From Roseovarius sp. (GTDB lineage: Bacteria > Pseudomonadota > Alphaproteobacteria > Rhodobacterales > Rhodobacteraceae), in contig SLDH01000066.1 in the NCBI GenBank assembly GCA_007125415.1, positions 1 to 9,761 of the forward strand: DNA of 9,761 nt, given 5' to 3'. Within the stretch, counting starts at the first letter, position 1, and each line of letters begins with the position of its first letter. The translations under genes were made by a program, and so were the position numbers. The notes beneath the pieces are model-generated. The model had not been told where the DNA came from, did no database searches, and worked only from the letters and a program-made list of their open reading frames with translations. This document shows positions 1 through 6,196 of this stretch, piece by piece.

Positions 1-570
1 TCGGGTGAGTTGCAGGGCACATTCCGCAAGGGTGGGCTGCGGCTCTGGGACAGTCAGGTTGCCGGGCAGCGTCAGGGCTTCTCGGCGGCCCGGGTGGGCG
101 ACATTACCTCGGACCCGGTTGTGGTGGGCGACCGGATTTTCGTGGGCAATCATTCGGGGCGCACCGTGGCGCTGAATCTTGCCAATGGGAACCGGCTCTG
201 GACCGCGACGGACGGGCCGCTGAACAGCATCTGGCCCGCTGGCGACTCGATCTTCATGATCTCCGACCGCAACGAACTTATCCGTCTGGGGATGGCGGAT
301 GGCCGGCGCATCTGGTCAGAGACGCTCGAATTTTTCGTCAGTGACAGGCCTCGGCGTCAGGCCGAGATCGTCGGGCATTACGGGCCGATCATTGCCGGTG
401 GAAACCTGATCGTGGCGTCGAATGACGGGCAGATGCGGCTCTATAACCCCGACAATGGCAGCTTGCGCGGCACGGTGGAGATCCCCGGCGGTGCAACGAC
501 GAACCCGGTGGTCGCCGGTAACACGCTCTATCTGGTCAGCACGAATGGCCAGTTGCTGGCTTTCCGCTAG
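1..570 (+). CDS. bamB: Outer membrane assembly lipoprotein BamB, C-terminal part (5' end outside window)
   Basis: The open frame enters from the left edge and ends at TAG 568-570, giving 189 visible residues. It shows PQQ-type beta-propeller blades: an '[11 protein letters not shown]' strand-turn-Trp unit at visible residues 57-67, '[12 protein letters not shown]' at 94-105, and '[13 protein letters not shown]' at 145-157. It closes with a short last blade ending '[14 protein letters not shown]'. BamB is the periplasmic lipoprotein of the BAM complex that helps fold beta-barrel proteins into the outer membrane. The N-terminus, with its lipobox signal peptide, is not in the window. The assignment rests on the propeller repeats plus the adjacent der gene, since bamB-der adjacency is conserved in many proteobacteria. 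A different PQQ-like propeller protein is possible but less likely. There is no obvious terminator in the 149-bp gap before der, so co-transcription is plausible. Confidence 0.88.
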   Translation, partial: SGELQGTFRKGGLRLWDSQVAGQRQGFSAARVGDITSDPVVVGDRIFVGNHSGRTVALNLANGNRLWTATDGPLNSIWPAGDSIFMISDRNELIRLGMADGRRIWSETLEFFVSDRPRRQAEIVGHYGPIIAGGNLIVASNDGQMRLYNPDNGSLRGTVEIPGGATTNPVVAGNTLYLVSTNGQLLAFR

Positions 571-719
571 CCTATGGCGCGCCGCAGCGCGGACCAGCGC
601 CGCACGCCCTCGACAGTCAGCCTCCCCGTGGTGACGCGGACTGCGCGGACGATGAGTGTGGTATGCCCGACGGATCGGTTGAAGACGCCGGGCTGTCAGC
701 CTCGCAGGAGCGGGACCAG

Positions 720-2183
720 ATGAGTTTCACCCTTGCCATCGTCGGGCGGCCCAATGTGGGCAAGTCCACGCTTTTCAACCGCCTCGTAGGCAAGCGCCTC
801 GCGCTGGTCGATGATCAGCCGGGCGTGACCCGCGATCTGCGCGAGGGCGCGGCCCGTCTGGGGGATCTGCGCTTTACGGTGATCGACACGGCGGGGCTGG
901 AGGATGTCACCGATGATTCGCTTCAGGGGCGGATGCGCAGGCTCACGGAGCGCGCGGTGGACATGGCCGATATCTGCCTTTTCGTGATCGATGCCCGCAC
1001 CGGCGTGACGCCTACCGACGAGATGCTTACCGAGATCCTGCGCAAACGTGCCGCCCACGTGATCCTTGCGGCCAACAAGGCCGAGGGAAGCGCCGCCGAT
1101 GCCGGGCTTCTTGAGGCCTACAGCCTCGGGCTCGGTGAGCCGATCCGGCTTTCGGCGGAACATGGCGAGGGGCTCAACGATCTTTATGCACAGCTCATGC
1201 CGCTGGCCGACCGCCTCGCGGCCCGTGCCGAGGCCGACGCGCCCGAGACGGATGTGCCGCTGGAGGAAGGGGAAGCAGAAATGCTTACCTACCGCCAGCC
1301 AACTGTGGACAGGCCGCTCCAGATTGCTGTCGTGGGGCGGCCGAATGCCGGTAAATCCACCCTGATCAACAAGATACTTGGGGAAGACAGGCTGCTCACC
1401 GGGCCCGAAGCCGGGATCACCCGCGATGCCATCTCGCTCACGCTCGATTGGGAGGGGCTGCCGGTGCGCGTTTTCGACACTGCCGGCATGCGCAAGAAGG
1501 CCAAGGTGCAGGACAAGCTGGAGAAGCTGTCGGTAAGCGATGGGCTGCGCGCGGTCAAGTTTGCCGAGGTGGTCGTGGTCCTGCTCGATGCCGCGATTCC
1601 TTTCGAGCAGCAGGACCTGCGCATTGCCGACCTCGCGGAACGCGAGGGCCGGGCTGTGGTTCTGGCGGTCAACAAATGGGATATCGAGGAAGACAAGCAG
1701 CAGAAGCTGCGCGATCTGCGGGAGGCCTTCGAGCGGCTTTTGCCCCAGCTGCGCGGCGCGCCTCTGGTGACGGTATCAGCCAAGACGGGCAGGGGCCTTG
1801 ACCGCCTGCGCGAGGCGGTGGGCCGCGCCTATGAGATATGGAACCGCCGCGTGCCCACGGCGGCGCTCAATCGCTGGCTCGCCGGGATGATCGAGGCGCA
1901 CCCGCCGCCGGCCCCGGCCGGGCGGCGGATCAAGCTGCGCTACATGACACAGGCCAAGACACGCCCCCCCGGCTTCATTGTGATGTGCTCGGCACCGGAC
2001 AAGATGCCGGAGAGTTATTCTCGCTATCTGGTCAATGGGTTACGCGACGATTTTGACATGCCGGGGACGCCCATTCGCCTCACCATGCGCTCACAGGCGG
2101 CAAAGAACCCCTACAAGGCGCGGAAGAAATCCACACCGTCGCGGTTGCGCAAACATCTCTCCGGCAAGGCGGCGCCGAAATAG
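720..2183 (+). CDS. der: Ribosome-assembly GTPase Der (EngA)
   Basis: Der is an essential cytoplasmic GTPase with two tandem GTPase domains and a C-terminal KH-like domain; it acts in maturation of the 50S ribosomal subunit. The 487-residue product has the usual family length. GTPase domain 1 has a P-loop GRPNVGKS (9-16), DTAG (56-59), an unusual G4 motif NKAE (119-122) and SAE (145-147). An acidic linker spans about 171-188. GTPase domain 2 has GRPNAGKS (206-213), DTAG (253-256), NKWD (318-321) and SAK (353-355). The KH-like domain follows at about 375-465 with a lysine/arginine-rich tail. The ATG at 720 is chosen because AGGAG (706-710) lies 9 nt upstream and the protein then starts [12 protein letters not shown], the standard Der beginning. 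An in-frame ATG at 663 would add 19 residues with no domain and no clear ribosome binding site. Confidence 0.97.
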   Translation: MSFTLAIVGRPNVGKSTLFNRLVGKRLALVDDQPGVTRDLREGAARLGDLRFTVIDTAGLEDVTDDSLQGRMRRLTERAVDMADICLFVIDARTGVTPTDEMLTEILRKRAAHVILAANKAEGSAADAGLLEAYSLGLGEPIRLSAEHGEGLNDLYAQLMPLADRLAARAEADAPETDVPLEEGEAEMLTYRQPTVDRPLQIAVVGRPNAGKSTLINKILGEDRLLTGPEAGITRDAISLTLDWEGLPVRVFDTAGMRKKAKVQDKLEKLSVSDGLRAVKFAEVVVVLLDAAIPFEQQDLRIADLAEREGRAVVLAVNKWDIEEDKQQKLRDLREAFERLLPQLRGAPLVTVSAKTGRGLDRLREAVGRAYEIWNRRVPTAALNRWLAGMIEAHPPPAPAGRRIKLRYMTQAKTRPPGFIVMCSAPDKMPESYSRYLVNGLRDDFDMPGTPIRLTMRSQAAKNPYKARKKSTPSRLRKHLSGKAAPK

Positions 2184-2294
2184 GCTGGCACACCAATCGG
2201 TTCGATGAAAGCGCTGACAGATTGCTGAAGACGGTTTCTGACATGGCGCAATAGCGTGTCGCGCCAAGTGGGACTCATCTTCGCCCGGGGCGCT

Positions 2295-2341
2295 TGCGGC
2301 CCGGGCATGTGCCCGACCGGCCGCATGCCCTGTGACTGGGC
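2295..2341. repeat. Overlapping GC-rich hairpins downstream of der
   Basis: TGCGGCCCGGGC (2295-2306) can pair with GCCCG (2311-2315) and GGCCGCA (2319-2325) across an ATGT loop, leaving a 3-nt ACC bulge. Alternatively GGGCATG (2303-2309) pairs with CATGCCC (2324-2330), or GCCC (2327-2330) with GGGC (2338-2341). These pairings exclude each other. The structure lies 112 nt past the der stop and has no T-run, so it is not a canonical intrinsic terminator. It could protect the 3' end of der mRNA or be part of a palindromic intergenic repeat. Confidence 0.45.
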
Positions 2342-2372
2342 AGAGGTGAACCCAATAGAAGGCACCATACTC

Positions 2373-2734
2373 TAACAGGCTGCTGAAAAGTCCTGCGCAT
2401 ATCTGTTTTGACACAAATGGCGGGAAATTGTTCCTTTTCACGCCAGCCACACGCCCTCGCCCGGGCGACCAGCCCGGGTGGCGGTAAGGAGGATCAGAAA
2501 ACTGCCCGGGGGGCAGTTTTCCCGACGAACACCCTCTCCCCGGGAGGGCGCATTGCGACGTTGCAAAAAGCTCGGTGTTCGGAAGTGTCTGGCGACCATA
2601 AAGCACTGCAGCCCCGGCGCGGGGACGCGCCCACCCAGGGCCGGGCGCTGCCCTCTGCGCATCGGCCCGGCCATGGGAGAAGAACAGTTTCCCTGCAAGT
2701 TTCCAGTCGATTTCCCTTTTGTAGCAGCCTGCTA
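2373..2734. repeat. MITE-like segment bounded by imperfect terminal inverted repeats
   Basis: The left end reads TAACAGGCTGCTGAAAAG (2373-2390). The right end, read on the opposite strand from 2734, is TAGCAGGCTGCTACAAAAG. The outer 12 bases match at 11 positions, and AAAAG is shared after a one-base shift. A second inverted pair lies inside the ends: GGGAAATTGTTC (2422-2433) against GAACAGTTTCCC (2682-2693, reverse complement GGGAAACTGTTC), 11 of 12 matching, 46 and 38 nt from the two ends. No transposase is encoded, and the interior is rich in palindromes. A length of about 360 bp, terminal inverted repeats and no coding capacity fit a miniature inverted-repeat element or an IS relic. Possible short target duplications (CTAA/CTAC) are imperfect and unconvincing. 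I cannot name a parent IS family from the sequence. Confidence 0.45.
2497..2521. terminator. Bidirectional intrinsic-terminator-like hairpin
   Basis: GAAAACTGCCC (2497-2507) is a perfect reverse complement of GGGCAGTTTTC (2511-2521), giving an 11-bp stem with a GGG loop. The GC-rich core is followed by TTTT on the + strand and, by symmetry, by TTTT on the - strand, so it could act in both directions between the convergent der and TspO-like genes. It is far from both stops (313 nt from der, 210 nt from the TspO-like gene) and the T-tract is only four bases. Termination is therefore plausible but not certain, and it may instead be internal structure of the repeat element that contains it. Confidence 0.5.
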
Positions 2735-3439
2735 CGTGCCATACGAACCGCGCCAGGCAACGACTGCCAATATGCAGATGCCTGCGACGCTGAGAGCGAT
2801 CACCGCGATGTTGAGTGGTGAGAAATTCGAGACGACAACCGCCGCCAGAGCCCAGATGACCGCGCCCGCATATTCCGGCGAATCCGTGCGGATGGACTGC
2901 ACGACCACCGCGATTACCAGGGCGAGGGCAAGGCACATGAGCGCCGCTGTTCTGTCGCCGCTCACCCCGTGGCCAGCCAGCATCAACCCGAGCGCGACGC
3001 AACTCGCCGCGGTCAACCACCCGGCATAGAGCGCGATGGGTGTGCGCAGCCAGATACGGTCGCCACGGGGCACGACCATGAGCGCCCAGATGGCACCAAT
3101 CAGCATCAGCCAGATCAGGACGGTGGCCCAGAAGGGCGAAAACCCGGCAACGGGAATCCAGGCCGCGCCGATCACGAGGCTGAGCATGAGCGGCCAGCGA
3201 TAGCTGGCCCAGCCCGCATCATCCGCCCGTTTGAGAAGCCCATAACCACTTCCTGCAAGCAACATGGCGTAGATCAGGCCCCAGATCGAGAAGGCATAGC
3301 CCGCCGGCTGAACCGGCGGATCGATCTGTGGCATCGGAAACTGATCCGGTGAAAATCCGCTGAAGCCCGTGCTCAGGAAGGGCGACATGGCGAAGGCAAC
3401 GGCGGCCGTGAACAGAAGGATGGCTTTCATTCTTTCCAT
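2732..3439 (-). CDS. TspO/MBR-like (tryptophan-rich sensory) multi-span membrane protein
   Basis: The 235-residue, strongly hydrophobic product has about seven or eight predicted membrane spans (near 5-25, 45-65, 83-101, 104-123, 131-156, 163-181, 188-203, 207-229). Trp residues sit in or beside the helices (53, 77, 84, 94, 104, 110, 118, 130, 141). The stretch PPVQPAGYAFSIWGLIYAML (41-60) resembles the PPxWvFgpvWtxLY signature of TspO/MBR proteins, which bind porphyrins and tetrapyrroles in bacterial membranes. At 235 residues it is clearly longer than classical 5-helix TspO (about 160), so the membership is distant and the function is not established here. ATG 3439 is used; ATG at 3430 (MKAILLF) is equally possible, and neither has a strong ribosome binding site. 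The TAG stop lies exactly at the edge of an inverted-repeat element, so the last residues could have been altered by insertion. It is transcribed divergently from the DUF2235 gene. Confidence 0.7.
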   Translation of the reverse strand: MERMKAILLFTAAVAFAMSPFLSTGFSGFSPDQFPMPQIDPPVQPAGYAFSIWGLIYAMLLAGSGYGLLKRADDAGWASYRWPLMLSLVIGAAWIPVAGFSPFWATVLIWLMLIGAIWALMVVPRGDRIWLRTPIALYAGWLTAASCVALGLMLAGHGVSGDRTAALMCLALALVIAVVVQSIRTDSPEYAGAVIWALAAVVVSNFSPLNIAVIALSVAGICILAVVAWRGSYGT

Positions 3440-3576
3440 AATGCTGCAAATGGGGTCTGAACCGTTGCGGTCAATGGCAGATCAGTCGCAATTGCGGAGA
3501 ACCCCGCTGCGGGCTTGATGACACGCAGGGGTTGTGTCACCCTGTCATCATACATTTAATGCCGACGGGGCAGCAG
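3440..3576. promoter_or_regulatory. Divergent promoter region with inverted repeats
   Basis: This gap separates the divergent TspO-like (-) and DUF2235 (+) genes and should carry both promoters. An 8-bp inverted repeat TGATGACA (3516-3523) / TGTCATCA (3543-3550) encloses a second one, GACAC (3520-3524) / GTGTC (3534-3538), close to the DUF2235 start; it could be an operator or an mRNA leader hairpin. A perfect 10-bp palindrome CGCAATTGCG lies at 3487-3496. On the - strand TTGACC (3474 down to 3469) is a good -35-like hexamer for the TspO-like gene, but the matching -10 is poor. No regulator can be named. Confidence 0.4.
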
Positions 3577-4704
3577 ATGAAACGCATAGCCATTTTTTGC
3601 GATGGGACATGGAATCGCCTTTCTGCCCCCAATCCCACCCATGTCGCGCGTCTTGCACGGGCCGTCACGCCGAGTGCGGTGGATGGTGTCAAACAGCTCG
3701 TCTATTACCAGCAGGGCGTCGGCACCGGGCGTGGCACGAACGGGATCGCGCGCAAGATGGACAGGCTGCTTGGCGGTGCGCTCGGATGGGGCCTTGATGA
3801 CAACATTGTCGAGGCCTATCGCAATCTGATCTTCTGGTATGAACCGGGGGACGAAATCTTCATCTTCGGCTTCTCACGCGGGGCCTATACGGCGCGCTCG
3901 CTGGCCGGCCTGATCCGCACGGCGGGTCTGCCGCCCCGCACTCATTTGCCGCGTCTGCAGGAGGCTGTGTCGCTCTACCGTGCGCGGGGTGATGACACAC
4001 ATCCCGATGCCGAGCGGTCGCGCCGCTTCCGACGTTCCTTTGCGCCTCTGACCGCGACCAGCAAGACGGATCTGGAGTGGCGGCGCTCTCAAGGCGATGA
4101 GGATGCATTTCTTTTGCGTCTCGCCTATCTCGGGGTCTGGGATACGGTGGGCGCGTTGGGCCTTCCGGGTGTATTCGGCGCGGTTTCGAAGGTGATCAAC
4201 AGGAAATACGCGTTTCACGACGCCGACCTGTCGCGCATGGTGCGGGCGGCCCGTCATGCGGTAGCCATTGATGAGCGGCGGCGCTTCTACCCGCCCACGA
4301 TGTGGGACAATCTCGACGCGTTGAACGGCCCGGAGGCAAACGAGGAGCAGCGCACCTATCGTCAGGAGTGGTTTCCCGGCGTGCATTCCGTGGTGGGCGG
4401 CAGTGGTGTCGTGCCGGGGTTGTCGGCCTTCAGTGCCGACTGGGTGGTCGAGGGCGCGCGCGATCTCAAGCTGGAGTTCGACCGGATCGCCCTGCAGAAG
4501 ATCGCCGGCGGAAAGGACGCCGCTGCGGATGCCGAACCGATGGTGCAGATGGCCGGGCTGACCAATCTTTTCGGGCAGATGCTGCAGGATCGGGCCGGGC
4601 CGGACAATGTGTCGGATGTCTCCGAGGCGGCAAGGCTGCGTGTCAGGGCCCGGCGCGATTATCGCCCCGGTCCGCTAGGGGCGGTGATCGGGGAGCTTGT
4701 GTGA
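3577..4704 (+). CDS. DUF2235 (Tle1-like alpha/beta-hydrolase) domain protein
   Basis: The 375-residue protein carries the DUF2235 signature from end to end. It has the opening strand IAIFCDGTWN (4-13), the nucleophile elbow GFSRGAYTAR (98-107, Ser100 as likely nucleophile), VWDTVGALGLP (187-197) and FPGVHSVVGG (266-275, His270 as likely catalytic histidine). This family includes phospholipase-type type VI secretion effectors (Tle1) as well as many uncharacterised cytoplasmic hydrolases. No VgrG, PAAR, Hcp or immunity gene is adjacent, and no signal peptide or membrane segment is seen, so an effector role is not supported by context and the substrate is unknown. ATG 3577 is chosen because the family motif starts at once after it and GGGG (3567-3570) lies 6 nt upstream; in-frame ATGs at 3532 and 3559 would add unconserved residues. 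The gene stands alone between a divergent gene and a 178-bp gap before the cox genes. Confidence 0.88.
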   Translation: MKRIAIFCDGTWNRLSAPNPTHVARLARAVTPSAVDGVKQLVYYQQGVGTGRGTNGIARKMDRLLGGALGWGLDDNIVEAYRNLIFWYEPGDEIFIFGFSRGAYTARSLAGLIRTAGLPPRTHLPRLQEAVSLYRARGDDTHPDAERSRRFRRSFAPLTATSKTDLEWRRSQGDEDAFLLRLAYLGVWDTVGALGLPGVFGAVSKVINRKYAFHDADLSRMVRAARHAVAIDERRRFYPPTMWDNLDALNGPEANEEQRTYRQEWFPGVHSVVGGSGVVPGLSAFSADWVVEGARDLKLEFDRIALQKIAGGKDAAADAEPMVQMAGLTNLFGQMLQDRAGPDNVSDVSEAARLRVRARRDYRPGPLGAVIGELV

Positions 4705-4882
4705 TAGGCTGAAAGAAGCTCAGACTGTGCCGCTGTCCTTTGCGGCGATGGAAAATCCCTCTCCGTCATGCGGATGCGAAGGCTTGGCCCGTGCGGGCGC
4801 ATGCCCGGAAAGGTCGCTTCGGGCGGAACCATGAACCAATCCGGGGTTTGCCAAGGAACGGTATTTCTGACAAGAAGCGCAC

Positions 4883-6145
4883 ATGTCTGAATACGCCCCG
4901 CTCGATCTGCCGGACCACCCGAAGCTCACGCATAACATCACCCATTTCGCGCGGGCGCTGCGTCGCGCGGGTCTGCCTGCGGGGCCGGGCCGGGTTGTGG
5001 AAGCGATCCGGGCGGTCGAGGCGGCGGGCTTTACCTCCAGGGCCGATTTCTTCTACACGCTGCGCGCCTGTTTCGTGAACCGTCCCGAGCACCGAGCCGT
5101 CTTTGCGCAGATCTTCCGTCTCTACTGGCGCGATCCGCGCTACATGGAGCACATGATGGCGATGCTGCTGCCCGCCATCCGCGGCGTGCAGGAAGATCGT
5201 GCTGCCAAGCCGGCCGAAAAACGCGCCGCCGAGGCGCTGCTTGACGGGCAAAGCCCCGATCTGCCCGAAACCGGCCCGGATGGGCCCGACGAGGAAACGC
5301 TGATCGAGGTGGACGCATCGCGGACGGTCTCGCGCGAGGAGCGGCTCAAGACCCTCGATTTCGAACAGATGAGCCTGTCGGAAATCGCCGAGGCCAAGCG
5401 CATGTTGGCGCGTCTGGAGTTGCCGGTGAAACCCTTCGCCTCGCGCCGGGGACAGCCCGGCGTTCATGGCGCGCGCATCGATGCGCGCCGCACCTTGCAG
5501 GCCGCTTTGCGCCGGGGCGGCGAGCTGGAGCGCATCTATCGCAAGCGTCCGCGCCCGCGCTGGCCCAACCTGGTGGTGCTGTGTGACATTTCCGGCTCGA
5601 TGAGCCAGTACAGCCGCATGGTGCTGCATTTCCTGCACGCGGTGGCCAATCGCAAGGGCGCGGGATGGGCGCGGGTCCACGCCTTCACCTTTGGCACGAG
5701 GCTCACCAACATCACCCGCCATCTGGCCACGCGCGATGTCGATGCCGCCCTGGCCGCGGCCGGGCGCGAGGCGCAGGGCTGGGAGGGCGGAACGCGGATC
5801 GGGTCCTGTCTGCACGCCTTCAACCGCGACTGGTCCCGCCGGGTGATGGGGCAGGGGGCGGTGGTGCTTCTGATCACCGACGGGCTCGACCGGGACGACC
5901 CCGAGCAGCTTGAGGCCCAGATGGAGCGGCTGCATCTTTCGTCGCGACGGCTGATCTGGCTCAACCCGCTTCTGCGCTGGGATGGTTTTGCGCCCCGCGC
6001 CACCGGCATTCGCGCCATGTTGCCTCATGTGGACAGCTTCCGCGCGGGCCATTCCATCGCCAGCCTCGAAGATCTGGCCACAACCCTTTCGCAACCCGAT
6101 GATGCGGGCGAAAAGGCCCGGCTTCTGGCGATGACGGCTGACTGA
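4883..6145 (+). CDS. coxE: CoxE-like VWA domain protein, Mo-hydroxylase maturation
   Basis: The 420-residue protein of the VWA/CoxE family has an N-terminal helical part (about 1-110), a charged linker (110-225) and a C-terminal von Willebrand factor A domain. The MIDAS metal site is visible: DISGSMS (235-241, Asp235/Ser237/Ser239), GGTRIG (302-307, Thr304) and ITDG (331-334, Asp333). In carboxidotrophs CoxE works with the MoxR-type AAA+ ATPase CoxD in installing the Cu-S part of the CO dehydrogenase active site; both act in the cytoplasm on apo-CoxL. No MoxR gene lies next to it here. It heads a + strand series leading into an XdhC-family gene, a molybdopterin-binding gene and coxSL, which supports a maturation role. 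The start at 4883 has only a weak purine stretch (AAGAAG, 4872-4877) upstream. Very short overlapping frames precede it (4748-4890). Confidence 0.85.
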   Translation: MSEYAPLDLPDHPKLTHNITHFARALRRAGLPAGPGRVVEAIRAVEAAGFTSRADFFYTLRACFVNRPEHRAVFAQIFRLYWRDPRYMEHMMAMLLPAIRGVQEDRAAKPAEKRAAEALLDGQSPDLPETGPDGPDEETLIEVDASRTVSREERLKTLDFEQMSLSEIAEAKRMLARLELPVKPFASRRGQPGVHGARIDARRTLQAALRRGGELERIYRKRPRPRWPNLVVLCDISGSMSQYSRMVLHFLHAVANRKGAGWARVHAFTFGTRLTNITRHLATRDVDAALAAAGREAQGWEGGTRIGSCLHAFNRDWSRRVMGQGAVVLLITDGLDRDDPEQLEAQMERLHLSSRRLIWLNPLLRWDGFAPRATGIRAMLPHVDSFRAGHSIASLEDLATTLSQPDDAGEKARLLAMTAD

Positions 6146-6175
6146 TTCGCTTGTTCTGATCCGCTTGCCGGATCA
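6144..6175 (+). repeat. Tandem 10-mer and hairpin between coxE and the xdhC-family gene
   Basis: GATTCGCTTG (6144-6153) is repeated with one change as GATCCGCTTG (6158-6167), a 14-nt period. TGATCCG (6157-6163) pairs perfectly with CGGATCA (6169-6175) around a 5-nt loop. No T-run follows, so this is not an intrinsic terminator. A 7-bp hairpin just ahead of the next ribosome binding site could affect mRNA processing or stability between the two cistrons, or be incidental. Confidence 0.35.
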
Positions 6176-6186
6176 TAGTGCGGAAT

Positions 6187-6191
6187 GGAGG
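6187..6191 (+). promoter_or_regulatory. Ribosome binding site that fixes the xdhC-family start
   Basis: GGAGG lies 5 nt upstream of ATG 6197. The in-frame ATG at 6185 overlaps this motif and has no purine-rich sequence before it, so 6197 is the likely start. Confidence 0.7.
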
Positions 6192-6196
6192 ATCTG

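Larger units (their letters stand above)
2184..2731. other. Palindrome-rich 548-bp non-coding region between convergent genes
   Basis: No credible gene is seen in this stretch between the 3' end of der (+) and the 3' end of the TspO-like gene (-). Open frames crossing it on either strand run into the neighbouring genes and have no recognisable domain. It holds a GC-rich set of competing hairpins (2295-2341), a 10-bp palindrome CGCCCGGGCG (2458-2467), an 11-bp-stem hairpin (2497-2521), an 8-bp inverted pair CGAACACC/GGTGTTCG (2526-2533 and 2574-2581), and a segment bounded by inverted repeats (2373-2734). Its last about 50 bp are less GC-rich than the surroundings. The structure suggests a small non-autonomous mobile element or an intergenic repeat rather than a protein gene. 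Confidence 0.75.

Noticed and set aside
663..719. Upstream ATG for Der
   Set aside because: The extra 19 residues are not Der-like, and the ATG at 720 has a ribosome binding site and the family-typical N-terminus.
571..719. Possible terminator or small gene between bamB and der
   Set aside because: Only scattered GC-rich complementarity and no T-run or domain; nothing specific can be supported.
2091..3020. Open frame of 309 codons on the - strand spanning the der tail, the intergenic region and part of the TspO-like gene
   Set aside because: It overlaps two real genes in the wrong frame and crosses the palindromic repeat; its composition is not protein-like.
2408..3029. Overlapping + strand open frames of 137 and 183 codons in the palindromic region
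   Set aside because: No domain; they run through the repeat element into the antisense of the TspO-like gene.
4720..4884. 54-codon - strand frame starting opposite the coxE start, with a CxxC near its N-terminus
   Set aside because: Third-position GC is lower than in the real genes, there is no ribosome binding site, and it overlaps the coxE start; not enough support.
4766..6094. Long open frame (442 codons) on the - strand opposite coxE
   Set aside because: The + strand encodes a VWA protein with an intact MIDAS site; the reverse frame is Arg/Gly/His-rich with no family resemblance.
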